DNA of 64,000 bases from Hyphomicrobiaceae bacterium (GTDB taxonomy: Bacteria; Pseudomonadota; Alphaproteobacteria; Rhizobiales; Hyphomicrobiaceae), in contig JAGRKV010000051.1 in the NCBI GenBank assembly GCA_020442165.1, forward strand, positions 248,001 to 312,000, given 5' to 3'. Made by a program: the position numbers and the translations under genes. The notes under the pieces are model-generated. The model had not been told where the DNA came from and did no database searches. It saw only the letters and a program-made list of their open reading frames with translations. Positions 1 through 9,095 of the stretch are shown here, one piece after another; position 1 is the stretch's first letter; each line of letters opens with the position of its first letter.

Positions 1-129
1 TTGCGGGTGCCATCAACTCATAACGCGGGGTTAAGGACCGAGTGGCAACGCCCAAAGGGGACGGAGCCGCAACGCACGAGCCGGGACGGGGCAGCGCAAC
101 AGACGCCAATGTACCTCTACGTTTTGCGA

Positions 130-2721
130 TCAGCCGCATTTCGAGAAACCGCAGTCCCGGCATACCCAACAGCCTTCGCGAAGTTCCACATGGGGTGAGG
201 AACAGCGCGGGCAAAAGCGAGTTGGCGTGACGCGCGCCGCGCGCGTGGCGTCCTCATCACCGGAGGTCGCAGGTGCATTTTTGCTGTTAGTGGTCTGCGG
301 TGCCGCAGCCAGTCTCCGGCCGTCCGCGCCGCGCTCAGCAGCGGCTCCACCGTCAGGTGTCCGCAACAGAGCCTCGATCTCGACATCGCTTTCGCTCGGG
401 TACTCCAGCGCCGCGGAGCGCTCGCCCAGAAAGCCGATCTCGACCATGTGTCGTTCGATCACGTCACCGATGGCCGCGAGCAGACTTGGCACGTAACGGC
501 CGCCCATCCATTGGCCACCTTGCGGATCGAACACGGCCTTGAGCTCCTGGGCGACGAAGGTGACATCACCACCGCGACGGAAGACGGCGGAGATCATGCG
601 GGTCAGCGCCACTGTCCAGGCGTAGTGCTCCAGGTTGCGCGTGTTGATGAAGATCTCGAAGGGGCGGCGGCGTCCATTCACCTCGATGTCGTTGATGGTC
701 ACGTAGATGGCATGGTCGCTGGCCGGCCACTTGAGCTTGTAGGTGTAGCCCGCCAGCACGGGCTCGCGCTCCAGCGGACGGGCCATGTAGACGACATCGC
801 CTGCGGTGGTCATCTGCGAAGCGCGGTGAGCGGGCCTTACATCAGGGCTTGCGGGCGACGGCACCAACTCGTGTGGTAGACGCGGCGCCGCCTGCGGGTC
901 CGGCTGGTCCGCAGGAGTGCTGTCGCCATCCAGGCCTGCTTGCGGAGCGGGGGGGGCGTCCGCGCTGCCGGCACCGCTGTCACAAGTTTCGCCGCAGACG
1001 GGGGCAGCGGCGGTCTCAAGCACGGCGCCGGTCACGGCATTCGGCCGGTAGGTGGTGCATCCCTTCAGGCCCAGGGCATCGGCCTGAAGATAGACCGCTT
1101 CGAATGCCTCGAAGGGGATGTCGGCTGGCAGATTGATGGTCTTGGAAATCGAGCTGTCGACGTGGCGCTGGATTGCGGCCTGCATCTCGAGATGGGCTTG
1201 CGGCGCGATGTCCGTCGCACGCACGAAAGCAGGGTCGGGCACGGCGTCCTCGCCAACACGTTGCCGCAGTACCGCGTGGGCATAATCCTCCACCGTTTCC
1301 TCGTGGCGGACGCCATCGGGCCCCAGGACGTGCCGCCGGTAGCTGAAATCAAAGACCGGCTCGATGCCGCTGGAGACATTGCCGGCGAGCAGCGAGATGG
1401 TGCCAGTGGGAGCGATCGAGGTGAGGCAGCCGTTGCGCAGACCATGCCGCGCAATGAGGCCCCGCGTGTCCTTGTCAAGCTTCGCGACATTTGGCGCAGG
1501 GGCGATGGCATCGCGGTCATAAAGAGGGAACGCGCCCTTCTCGGCCGCCAGCTCAGCACTGGCGCGATAGGCACTCGTCTGGATGGTGTGCATCCAGCTT
1601 TCGGCCATGTCGCGTCCCTCGGCGCTATCGTAGCGCAGGCCAAGGAAGATCAGGGCATCGGCAAGGCCGGTGATGCCGAGCCCGATGCGCCGCTTGGCCT
1701 TGGCCTCTCGCTGCTGCTGAGGCAGTGGATAGCGTGAGACGTCGATGATGTTGTCGAGAAAGCGCACGGCGGTTGCCACACGTTCTTCCAGCGCCGCCGT
1801 ATCGATGCCGGCGCTGGCCCCGAATGGATTGTTGACGATGGCCGCAAGGTTTATCGAGCCCAGCAGGCAAGCGCCGAATGGCGGCAAAGGCTGCTCACCA
1901 CACGGGTTGGTTGCCTGGATCGTCTCGCAGTAGGCCAGATTATTGGCGGCGTTGATGCGATCGATGAAGATCACGCCGGGCTCGGCATAATCGTAGGTGG
2001 CACGCATGATGCGCCGCCACAGCTTCCGCGCGCGGATCGTGCGGTAGACCTTGCCGCCAAAAGCCAGGTCCCAATCGGCGTCGGCACGGACGGCGGCGAG
2101 GAAGGCGTCCGTCACCAATACCGACAGGTTGAAATTGTTGAGACGGCCGGACACCGACTTGGCATCAATGAATGCCTCGATGTCGGGATGATCGGCGCGC
2201 ATGGTCGCCATCATCGCGCCGCGCCGGGCGCCAGCCGACATGATGGTGCGGCACATCGCGTCCCATACTTCCATGAAGCCGACGGGACCGGATGCATCAG
2301 CGCCGATCGAACGGACCAGAGCACCTTTCGGGCGCAGGGTGGAGAAATCCATGCCGACGCCGCCGCCGGCCTGCATCGTCAATGCGGCTTCCTTGACGCT
2401 GTCGAAGATGCCGCCGAGGTCGTCTGGAATCGTTCCCATGACGAAACAATTGAAGAGCGTCACATCGCGACCGGTTCCAGCTCCGGCCAGAATGCGGCCG
2501 GCAGGCAGGAAGCCCAGATCAGACAATGCCTCGGCAAACTTGCCCTTCCACCGCGCCTGGGCCCGTTTGCCACCCTTTTCGGCGGCAGCTGCTGCTCCGG
2601 CAACCCGTTCCAGCGTTTCAGCGAGAGAAGCTTCCGCTGTGCCGTCTGGACGGTGCCAGCGATACTTGGAGCGCCAGATCTCCTCGGCAATCGGGGCTGG
2701 GAATGTGGTGGTGGCGGGCAT
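130..2721 (-). CDS. nrdJ: adenosylcobalamin-dependent (class II) ribonucleoside-diphosphate reductase
   Basis: The 863-residue protein reduces ribonucleotides to deoxyribonucleotides with a B12-generated thiyl radical, so it needs no oxygen. The catalytic loop Asn-Pro-Cys-Gly-Glu lies at residues 272-276 (radical Cys274), with a partner Cys at 92 in the FNCFV segment. A TSCPD-type domain follows the barrel, and the protein ends in a Cys-rich CPRC...CWVC..C zinc-binding tail, usual for the long alphaproteobacterial form. I use ATG 2721 instead of the in-frame TTG at 2745, because the upstream promoter would start transcription at about 2748 and leave the TTG without a leader. No cobalamin riboswitch is visible. 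The 129 bases between this gene and the window edge show nothing I can assign. Confidence 0.95.
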   Translation of the reverse strand: MPATTTFPAPIAEEIWRSKYRWHRPDGTAEASLAETLERVAGAAAAAEKGGKRAQARWKGKFAEALSDLGFLPAGRILAGAGTGRDVTLFNCFVMGTIPDDLGGIFDSVKEAALTMQAGGGVGMDFSTLRPKGALVRSIGADASGPVGFMEVWDAMCRTIMSAGARRGAMMATMRADHPDIEAFIDAKSVSGRLNNFNLSVLVTDAFLAAVRADADWDLAFGGKVYRTIRARKLWRRIMRATYDYAEPGVIFIDRINAANNLAYCETIQATNPCGEQPLPPFGACLLGSINLAAIVNNPFGASAGIDTAALEERVATAVRFLDNIIDVSRYPLPQQQREAKAKRRIGLGITGLADALIFLGLRYDSAEGRDMAESWMHTIQTSAYRASAELAAEKGAFPLYDRDAIAPAPNVAKLDKDTRGLIARHGLRNGCLTSIAPTGTISLLAGNVSSGIEPVFDFSYRRHVLGPDGVRHEETVEDYAHAVLRQRVGEDAVPDPAFVRATDIAPQAHLEMQAAIQRHVDSSISKTINLPADIPFEAFEAVYLQADALGLKGCTTYRPNAVTGAVLETAAAPVCGETCDSGAGSADAPPAPQAGLDGDSTPADQPDPQAAPRLPHELVPSPASPDVRPAHRASQMTTAGDVVYMARPLEREPVLAGYTYKLKWPASDHAIYVTINDIEVNGRRRPFEIFINTRNLEHYAWTVALTRMISAVFRRGGDVTFVAQELKAVFDPQGGQWMGGRYVPSLLAAIGDVIERHMVEIGFLGERSAALEYPSESDVEIEALLRTPDGGAAAERGADGRRLAAAPQTTNSKNAPATSGDEDATRAARVTPTRFCPRCSSPHVELREGCWVCRDCGFSKCG

Positions 2722-2754
2722 GGGCGCACAGATCCGATGACACAAGCTCGCATC

Positions 2755-2783
2755 ATCATATGGGGACGGTGCCCGGCAGTCAA
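2755..2783 (-). promoter_or_regulatory. sigma70-type promoter of nrdJ
   Basis: On the minus strand TTGACT (2778-2783) and TATGAT (2755-2760) are separated by exactly 17 bases, close to the housekeeping consensus. Transcription would begin near 2748, about 27 bases before the nrdJ ATG. The site lies in the short gap after plsC, so nrdJ can be transcribed apart from the upstream genes. Confidence 0.75.
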
Positions 2784-2795
2784 TAAATGTTCGTC

Positions 2796-3584
2796 TTAAG
2801 TTTCGTTTTTGTTTCCGGCCATGGCCGCCTCTGGTGCCGCGTGTTCCAACGGCGGTCCGGGCAACGACGGATCGGCCTGCATCGCTTCGGAGATCAGGCG
2901 TGCCGTCGCGGTTTCTATGCGTTTTTGGAGCACTTCACGGAAGGCGGCGCGGGGCAGCTCCGGCGGGATTGGCGGGAGAAACTCTACGACAATGGTTCCT
3001 GGATAGCGCTCCAGCCTGCGACGCGGCCAGAAGAGGCCTGAATTAAGCGCCAGCGGCACGCATGGAAGGTCGAGGGCCTCATATAGGGCTACGACCCCAG
3101 GTTTGTAGTCGGGCGGTGCGCCTGGCGCACGGCGCGTTCCTTCAGGAAAGATGACGATTTCGCGCCCCGCGGCAGCACGGTCCTTGGCATCGCGAATGAG
3201 CGCCTTGAGGGCGGATGGGCCCCGGTCACGCTTGACGAAGATGTGGCGGAACTTGTGGCTGAACCAGCCATAGAACGGAATCCAGCCAAGCTCTGCCTTC
3301 ATGACCATCGCAGGATCGCGAAAGAGCGTGATGAGGGCGAAGGTGTCCCATGCAGACTGGTGCTTTGCGGCGATGAGCACAGCGGACTGGGGCAGGTGCT
3401 CGCGGCCGCGCACCTCAAGGCGCGTCCCAACGATCAACCGCAGCCAAAAGAGCGAGGCGTGGGCATGTGCCTTCAGGCCCATCATCGCCCATCGGCGCGG
3501 GCCAAGGAGAAGCGGCGAGCCGACGACCAGGAAAACCGCGGTGTTGATGTAGAAGACGATGGCGAAGACGATGGATCGAAGCAT
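2796..3584 (-). CDS. plsC: 1-acyl-sn-glycerol-3-phosphate acyltransferase
   Basis: This 262-residue membrane enzyme transfers an acyl chain to lysophosphatidic acid to give phosphatidic acid in phospholipid synthesis. The acyltransferase signature is clear: His75-Gln-Ser-Ala-Trp-Asp80 (the HX4D motif) and Phe-Pro-Glu-Gly-Thr-Arg at 146-151. An N-terminal hydrophobic segment (about residues 5-28) anchors it. Its start lies one base after the stop of the YdcF-family gene, so the two are probably co-transcribed. The C-terminal 25 residues are low in complexity. The family is broad, and activity on other lysolipids cannot be excluded from sequence. Confidence 0.9.
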   Translation of the reverse strand: MLRSIVFAIVFYINTAVFLVVGSPLLLGPRRWAMMGLKAHAHASLFWLRLIVGTRLEVRGREHLPQSAVLIAAKHQSAWDTFALITLFRDPAMVMKAELGWIPFYGWFSHKFRHIFVKRDRGPSALKALIRDAKDRAAAGREIVIFPEGTRRAPGAPPDYKPGVVALYEALDLPCVPLALNSGLFWPRRRLERYPGTIVVEFLPPIPPELPRAAFREVLQKRIETATARLISEAMQADPSLPGPPLEHAAPEAAMAGNKNET

Positions 3585-3585
3585 G

Positions 3586-4251
3586 TCAGTTCGGCATGAG
3601 GGTGCGGGCGTGGTGCTGCGTGGCCTTGCCCGTCACGGCGATTGGTTCGGACTGCCATGAGCCCAATGTACGCGAGGCGGCAAGGCGTAACGCTGCGGGC
3701 AGGAATTTCAAATACTCCGACAGGAGGATGCGGGCGGCTCCACGATGCAGCCACCAGGCTTCCTTGGGGAAGCCACGCGGCACGACGGGGTGTGCCTGCA
3801 GGCGGACGTCAGGCATGGCGAGTGCAAATTCGGTCAGGCTGCGAGGCATGTGGAAGTTGGACGTGACGATAATGACGCTCTTGTAACCGTGGTGACCGGC
3901 CCAAGCCTTGGCCTCACGCGCGTTGCCGATGGTGTCGAGCGCCTTGGTGTCGACATCAACGCAGCAGTCGAGCCTGGCGGGCGGCAGGCGGGTTATGCGC
4001 AGCAGGTCATGGCGAGAAACCTGCGGATTGACACCGGTGATGAGGAGCCGCTGGCCACGCTTGCGTTCCAGGAGCCTTGCGCCTTCCGCGATGCGGAACT
4101 CGGCGCCCGTCAGAACGACGATCCCGTCGGCCTCGGGCACGATCAGGTCGGCGCTGCGTGTCGCAGTGCCCGCGAAGATGAAGAAGCCGAGCACGACCAG
4201 CGCGAGAATCAACCCCGCGATGGTCACCAGCGCTCGAAAACTTTTCTTCAT
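3586..4251 (-). CDS. YdcF/SanA-family (DUF218) membrane protein
   Basis: The 221-residue protein has an N-terminal membrane anchor (about residues 8-28) followed by a DUF218 domain, recognisable from the pattern IVVLTGAE...RLLITGVNP and the later TSNFHMPRS segment. Members of this family (YdcF, SanA, ElyC) act at the envelope, some affecting peptidoglycan or undecaprenyl-phosphate use, but the biochemical reaction is not settled. It sits directly upstream of plsC, with one base between the genes, which suggests an envelope-biogenesis operon. The specific function is unknown. Confidence 0.8.
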   Translation of the reverse strand: MKKSFRALVTIAGLILALVVLGFFIFAGTATRSADLIVPEADGIVVLTGAEFRIAEGARLLERKRGQRLLITGVNPQVSRHDLLRITRLPPARLDCCVDVDTKALDTIGNAREAKAWAGHHGYKSVIIVTSNFHMPRSLTEFALAMPDVRLQAHPVVPRGFPKEAWWLHRGAARILLSEYLKFLPAALRLAASRTLGSWQSEPIAVTGKATQHHARTLMPN

Positions 4252-4495
4252 CTCATTGCCTGCATGGCCAGCCAGTCGTTGAAATCCGGACCGGGCAAAG
4301 TGCCGAATACCCCCTGTGATGAAATACGATGTGCGCGGCTTATTCTTCGAGGCGCGCCGCGCTGCCGGGCCTTAATGGCAGTCTAGCTGATTTGTCGGCA
4401 GTCGTGACAAGCCAGTGTAAATACTTCGGCCTTTCGTAAATGCGAAATGGTGCTGAAAAACAACTGCGTATTGTGTGTTGCTGATGTTTCGTTTG

Positions 4496-4516
4496 CGGCG
4501 CCAGATTTGGGCGCCG
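4496..4516 (-). terminator. hairpin just after ftsX
   Basis: A perfect 7-bp GC stem (CGGCGCC / GGCGCCG) with a 7-base loop lies three bases after the ftsX stop on the minus strand. No T-run follows, so it may act as an mRNA 3-prime stabiliser or a Rho-assisted stop, not a classical intrinsic terminator. Confidence 0.4.
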
Positions 4517-4518
4517 GC

Positions 4519-5616
4519 TCAATCGCGGGAATTCAGGATGGCATAGACGCCAAGCCGCGACGTTATCATGCACAGCGCCGCGATGATGACCACGACGATG
4601 ATGAGCAGGACATAGCCGGCGGCATCGAGCGTGCCCGCACCGATCAGGCGGTGCATTTCGGCCATGGTTACAGAGCCGCCGCCCAACACTTGTACGACCC
4701 ATGGAATGGCCAGGAATACGGCCATGGCGGAGACGGCACCGACCAATCCGGCGCGGATGCCCAGCCGCAGGAAGTGCTTTTCGAACTCGCGGGCGATGAA
4801 CCTGTCAGTCGCGCCGACGAAATGGAGCACTTCGACGATCTCGCGGTTGGACGCCATGGAACTCTTGGTCGCCGAAATGATGATGGCGGTGGTTGCGGCA
4901 CCGACAAGCAGCAAAATGGCCAATCCGCCGAGGGCAAAAGACCGGGTCACGGTCCTGATCTGGCGCTGCCATTGACGGTGATCGTCCAGCGAAACGCCCT
5001 TGAATGACGTGTTGAGGCGTGTGCGCACGGCGTCGAGATCGGGGGCTGCGGAGCGGTCGAGTTCAATGGCGATCAGGCGCGGGATGGGGAGCGCCTTCCA
5101 TCCGTCCGAGCTGCCGAGCCAGGGTTCCAGCAGGGCACCCGACTGTTCCAGGCTCAAGACATTGACTTTGACGAACCCTGGTTCGCGGGCGAGCTGTGCG
5201 GCGACTTCGGTTGCGGTCTTGGCGGGATCAGAGCCTTCCTGCGGCTCGACCTGCACCGTGACCTCGCTTGCGATGTCCTGCATCCAGGCGCTCGCCGACT
5301 GGTTCATCATATACCAGGCGCCCGCGGTGAGACACGCCAGGAAGCACATGATCGAGATGACGAGTGTCAGCGAGCTGCCAGCAACAGTGTCCGGCGGTAC
5401 GATTGGCGCGTGGGCAAGTTTGTGGTCGGAAGCGACAACTGGGGTCCCTTCGTAGGCTCCGCGCAGGTCGGGAGCGGGCATCGCCTGACGCTTGGCTTCG
5501 CCGCCAAGGGTGTGTTGCCCAGCCGGACCGGTGACGACGTCGTCATAGGTGTCGTAGGCGGGGTTTGGCGGCCGCATCATCGGCCGTCCGGTCGGTCTGT
5601 CAGACGATGCGGACAT
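4519..5616 (-). CDS. ftsX: cell division protein FtsX
   Basis: The 365-residue inner-membrane subunit of FtsEX links septal ATP hydrolysis to activation of peptidoglycan hydrolases. An unusually long, proline-rich cytoplasmic N-terminus (about 80 residues) precedes the first membrane helix, then a periplasmic domain (about 115-225), three further helices and the conserved HFVGATD segment between helices. The chosen ATG overlaps the end of ftsE by 17 bases; an internal Met at position 13 (base 5580) would avoid the overlap. Translational coupling to ftsE fits the known complex. Confidence 0.92.
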   Translation of the reverse strand: MSASSDRPTGRPMMRPPNPAYDTYDDVVTGPAGQHTLGGEAKRQAMPAPDLRGAYEGTPVVASDHKLAHAPIVPPDTVAGSSLTLVISIMCFLACLTAGAWYMMNQSASAWMQDIASEVTVQVEPQEGSDPAKTATEVAAQLAREPGFVKVNVLSLEQSGALLEPWLGSSDGWKALPIPRLIAIELDRSAAPDLDAVRTRLNTSFKGVSLDDHRQWQRQIRTVTRSFALGGLAILLLVGAATTAIIISATKSSMASNREIVEVLHFVGATDRFIAREFEKHFLRLGIRAGLVGAVSAMAVFLAIPWVVQVLGGGSVTMAEMHRLIGAGTLDAAGYVLLIIVVVIIAALCMITSRLGVYAILNSRD

Positions 5617-6256
5617 GGCCTTCGTGCAGCTCCAGTCGCGGCGCCTTGAACTGGCGCATGAGTTGATGGTCGTGGGTGGCGATCAGCACCGAGGTGCCGA
5701 GCCGGTTGAGTTCGATGAATAGGCGCAGCAGTCTGCGCGCCATCTGCGGGTCGACGTTGCCCGTTGGCTCGTCCGCAAGCAACAGTTCGGGCTTGCCGAT
5801 TACGGCGCGGGCAATGGCGGCGCGCTGTTTCTCACCGCCGGACAGGACGGATGGGTAGGCATGCATGCGATGACCAAGACCGACCCACTGCAACAGGTCG
5901 GTGACATCCTCGCGGTAATCGCCGATGCGCTTGCCGACGACGCGGAGCGGCAGCGCGACGTTTTCCCAGGTGGTCAGATGATCGAGCAGCCGGAAGTCCT
6001 GAAAGACAATGCCGATGCGCCGGCGCAATTGCGCGCGCTTTTGTGTCGTGATGCGGCTAACGTCCTGGTTGAACATTTGAATTTCGCCGCTTGTCGGGTG
6101 CAGCGACATGAACAGCAGGCGCAACAGCGACGTCTTGCCGGCACCCGATGGGCCGGTCAGGAAGTGAAACGAGCCGGGACGCAGGTGGAAGCTCACCTGG
6201 GAGATGATCTCCGGGCCGGTATCATATTGCAGTGCTACGTTGTTAAGCCGGATCAC
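5600..6256 (-). CDS. ftsE: cell division ATP-binding protein FtsE
   Basis: This 218-residue ABC ATPase pairs with FtsX at the divisome. It shows Walker A GPSGAGKTS (residues 35-43), the Q-loop VFQDF (about 84-88), the signature LSGGE (138-142), Walker B LLLADEP (158-164) and an H-loop His in ATHDH. The length is normal for FtsE. It is the first gene of the ftsE-ftsX pair and is transcribed divergently from hpt. Confidence 0.95.
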   Translation of the reverse strand: MIRLNNVALQYDTGPEIISQVSFHLRPGSFHFLTGPSGAGKTSLLRLLFMSLHPTSGEIQMFNQDVSRITTQKRAQLRRRIGIVFQDFRLLDHLTTWENVALPLRVVGKRIGDYREDVTDLLQWVGLGHRMHAYPSVLSGGEKQRAAIARAVIGKPELLLADEPTGNVDPQMARRLLRLFIELNRLGTSVLIATHDHQLMRQFKAPRLELHEGHVRIV

Positions 6257-6301
6257 GTTGGCTGGTCGCGCTTATCGACTGGTGTTTCAGTTGGCCCGCG
6301 C

Positions 6302-6331
6302 CTATATCCGCAGGGCGTCACGGGCGATCAA
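6302..6331 (-). promoter_or_regulatory. possible promoter of ftsE
   Basis: TTGATC (6326-6331) and ATATAG (6302-6307) on the minus strand are separated by 18 bases, about 45 bases before the ftsE start. The match is only moderate. It is the best candidate I see in the 290-base gap shared with hpt. Confidence 0.35.
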
Positions 6332-6546
6332 TCGGCTATGAATGTGGCGGGCTCGTGAGGCCCTATCGGCTGATGTGGCCATAGACGAAATCCGGCCCGC
6401 TGGAAACGGAAACTCGTTGCCCGCCACGACGACTTGGGTGGCTTGCAACATTCTCGATGACGAGGAAGCCTGCTTTTGGCAAGAGGGTTTGAGCCGTTCG
6501 CCTTGGATAAAGGGTTGCTGGTCGCAATTGGGGAAGCGAAGTGCCT

Positions 6547-7098
6547 ATGACGGAACGTGCACGCCAGAACGAATCACTTGAAGTGATATATTCCGCCGAC
6601 GAAATCTCCCAGCGACTGGAAGTGCTGGCGGCGGAGATCGCCAAGGCGCGGCTTGAGCCCTTGCTGGTGGTTGCCGTGCTCAAGGGCAGTTTTGTGTTCG
6701 CCGCCGACCTCATCCGTGCCCTCAATCGCGCCGGTCTGGAGCCGGAGGTCGATTTCATCACGCTATCGAGCTATCGCAAGAACCGGGTGTCGCGCGGGTC
6801 GGTGGACATTCTTCGCGATGTGGAGATGGACGTCGACGGCCGGAACGTCCTGCTGGTCGACGACGTGCTCGATTCAGGCCGCACGCTCGCTTTTGCCAAG
6901 GACCTGTTGGCAGCACGCGGCGCACGTTCCATCCGCACATGCGTCCTGCTCAACAAGAATGCCAGCCGCGCCGTAAACGTGGCCGCCGACTTCTGGGCGT
7001 TCGAGTGCCCCAACGAATTCGTGGTCGGTTACGGAATGGATGTCGCGCACCGGTACCGCGAGTTGCCTTTCGTCGGTCGAATATTGTCCACCGGTTAG
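6547..7098 (+). CDS. hpt: hypoxanthine phosphoribosyltransferase
   Basis: The 183-residue cytoplasmic enzyme salvages hypoxanthine (and often guanine) by condensing it with PRPP. The PRPP-binding motif VLLVDDVLDSGRT lies at about residues 101-113, and the upstream LKGS loop at about 46-49. A Shine-Dalgarno-like GGGGAAG sits 10 bases before ATG 6547; an in-frame GTG at 6541 is possible but is only four bases from it. The gene is divergent from ftsE and is followed by a receiver-domain gene after 125 bases. Confidence 0.92.
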   Translation: MTERARQNESLEVIYSADEISQRLEVLAAEIAKARLEPLLVVAVLKGSFVFAADLIRALNRAGLEPEVDFITLSSYRKNRVSRGSVDILRDVEMDVDGRNVLLVDDVLDSGRTLAFAKDLLAARGARSIRTCVLLNKNASRAVNVAADFWAFECPNEFVVGYGMDVAHRYRELPFVGRILSTG

Positions 7099-7223
7099 CT
7101 TGGCGATACCCGTGTCCGCCTTTGACGCGGTGCTGACTGCTTCAGATCAATACATTCACTTCGTACTTTCTATTGCCGCTGCGCGCTGGCAATGTTCCCT
7201 TCGTGCCGGCCCGGAGGGACCCA

Positions 7224-7583
7224 ATGGCCAAGATACTGGTTGCGGACGACGACGGCGTGCAGCGCGAACTCATGCAGCGCGCGCTCTTGGCTGACGGTCA
7301 TTCCGTGGTTGCCGTCGAGGATGGCATTGAGGCGCTGCAGCGTCTTTCATCAGACAGCTTCGATCTGCTGGTGTCCGATCTTGATATGCCTGGTCTCGAC
7401 GGGATGGCGCTGGCCGCGCGCGTGGCGCCGGTGATGCCGAAGCTGAAGGTGCTCCTGGTGTCGGGGCTTGGCGACGAATTAAAGCGTGCTGCAGGCTTTC
7501 CCGGCGACCGTGTCAGCACGCTGGCCAAGCCTTTTACCCTGGAACAAATACGCATGGCCGTGCGCAAGCGGCTCGCTGCCTAA
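7224..7583 (+). CDS. single-domain response regulator, CpdR-like
   Basis: This 119-residue protein is a lone receiver domain: acidic pocket Asp8-Asp9-Asp10, phospho-acceptor Asp52 (in [11 protein letters not shown]), and the conserved Lys in LAKPF near the end. It has no output domain. Its size and the C-terminal [10 protein letters not shown] resemble CpdR, the alphaproteobacterial adaptor that controls ClpXP loading in the cell cycle, but orthology is not proven and other stand-alone receivers look alike. The ATG is preceded by a good GGAGGG site. Confidence 0.75.
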   Translation: MAKILVADDDGVQRELMQRALLADGHSVVAVEDGIEALQRLSSDSFDLLVSDLDMPGLDGMALAARVAPVMPKLKVLLVSGLGDELKRAAGFPGDRVSTLAKPFTLEQIRMAVRKRLAA

Positions 7584-7696
7584 GTAGCAGGTATCGGCCG
7601 GGAGCCGGTTGGCGATTTGTGTTAGGTGGGCGGAGAGGGAAAAGCCGTGGGGCTGGCGCGCGCCTAATTACGATGATTGAACCTTCGTTTCCAGGC

Positions 7697-8722
7697 TCAG
7701 CCCCCAGTGACACTCATGTGGCGAGCTACTGCGGGCTTCTGCATGCGGCGGTCGATGATGAAATCATGACCCTTGGGCTTGCGAGCGATGGCTGCATCGA
7801 TTGCTTCGAGCAGGACTTCATTATCGGTGCTTGCGCGCAGTGGCGCGTGCAGATCGGCGGCGTCCTCGCGGCCGAGGCACATATAGAGTGTGCCGGTACA
7901 TGTCAGACGGACGCGATTGCAGCTCTCGCAGAAGTTATGGGTCATCGGCGTGATGAAGCCCAGGCGCCCGCCTGTCTCCTTTATGCGGACGTAGCGTGCC
8001 GGACCGCCTGTACGGTAATCGATGTCTTCAAGCGTGAAGCGATCCATGAGGCGCGCCCGCACGATCGACAGCGGCAAATACTGATCTGTGCGATCACCAT
8101 CGATGTCGCCCAGTGGCATCGTCTCGATCAACGTCAGATCAGCACCGCGGCCGTGCGCAAAGCGGATCATCTCCTCGAACTCGTCTTCGTTCACGCCCTT
8201 CAGCGCCACGGCATTGAATTTGAGTTTGATGCCAGCATTCTCCGCTGCCTCGACGCCGTCTATCACGGTCTTGAAATCGCCCCACCGGGTGATGGCCTTG
8301 AAGCGGTCGGGCTGCAGCGTGTCGAGGGAAATGTTGATGCGTTCGACACCACAGGCTTTTAGCTCAGCCGCGTAGCGCGGAAGCTGACTTGCGTTGGTCG
8401 TCAGCGTCAGCTCTTCGAGACGGCCGCTATCCAGATGACGCGAGAGCGCCCTGAATAGCCACATGATGTTCTTGCGGACCAAGGGCTCGCCGCCGGTTAT
8501 GCGCAACTTGCGGACGCCTCTTTGCACAAACGCGGTGCAGAGCCGGTCGAGTTCCTCAAGCGTAAGCAGATCGCGCTTGGGCAGGAACGTCATGTGCTCT
8601 GACATGCAGTAGACACAGCGGAAATCGCAGCGGTCGGTGACCGATACGCGCAGATAGCTCACCTCGCGCCCGAATGGGTCCACCAATGGCGTTTGATCGA
8701 TGGGATTTCCCAGGCCAGGCAT
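7697..8722 (-). CDS. moaA: GTP 3',8-cyclase (molybdenum cofactor biosynthesis protein A)
   Basis: The 341-residue radical-SAM enzyme starts molybdopterin synthesis by rearranging GTP with MoaC. The radical-SAM cluster cysteines are Cys32, Cys36 and Cys39 (CxxxCxxC); the second cluster's cysteines are in CESC...C near the C-terminus, and the chain ends in the conserved Gly-Gly tail. I place the start at ATG 8722, with a GGAG site upstream, because the longer frame to 8848 adds 42 unconserved residues. It is divergent from the formate dehydrogenase genes, whose cofactor it serves. Confidence 0.93.
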   Translation of the reverse strand: MPGLGNPIDQTPLVDPFGREVSYLRVSVTDRCDFRCVYCMSEHMTFLPKRDLLTLEELDRLCTAFVQRGVRKLRITGGEPLVRKNIMWLFRALSRHLDSGRLEELTLTTNASQLPRYAAELKACGVERINISLDTLQPDRFKAITRWGDFKTVIDGVEAAENAGIKLKFNAVALKGVNEDEFEEMIRFAHGRGADLTLIETMPLGDIDGDRTDQYLPLSIVRARLMDRFTLEDIDYRTGGPARYVRIKETGGRLGFITPMTHNFCESCNRVRLTCTGTLYMCLGREDAADLHAPLRASTDNEVLLEAIDAAIARKPKGHDFIIDRRMQKPAVARHMSVTGG

Positions 8723-8840
8723 GTGGCAGACGGCTCCAGATTTGGATGCGCCGCAACGCGAGCGGCGAGCTGTGCTGATGTGGATATAGATTTCAAATCC
8801 GGACCTTATCTGCTCGTGTGATTGGCGCAAGACGTACCAT

Positions 8841-8881
8841 TTTTGCATCGCAACATTTCATGCCATGCAAAATTATGCAAA
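8841..8881. promoter_or_regulatory. ATGCAAA repeats between moaA and the fdh operon
   Basis: TTTTGCAT (8841-8848) and ATGCAAAA (8865-8872) form a perfect 8-base inverted repeat with 16 bases between, and a third ATGCAAA follows at 8875-8881. The surrounding 150 bases are AT-rich compared with the neighbours, as expected for a divergent promoter region. The binding protein is unknown. Confidence 0.5.
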
Positions 8882-9095
8882 TAAGCGCATACAGTATGAA
8901 TTTTCTGAATTTATGATCTTTTCAACCGCTCATGACTGTTTATGCATCTGATTGCGCTGCGAGATTAGTTTAAAAAGTGATGCAAAGACATGGTGCGACA
9001 ATCTTGCGAGGCTCCCAGCCAACGGGCAGACTGCGGTGGCATACAAGAAGACATGCCGGCAAAAAAATACCGGCAGTGCGATGGGAGGAGATTGC

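Noticed and set aside
2722..2795. Cobalamin riboswitch upstream of the B12-dependent reductase
   Set aside because: The leader after the promoter is only about 27 bases, far too short for a cobalamin riboswitch.
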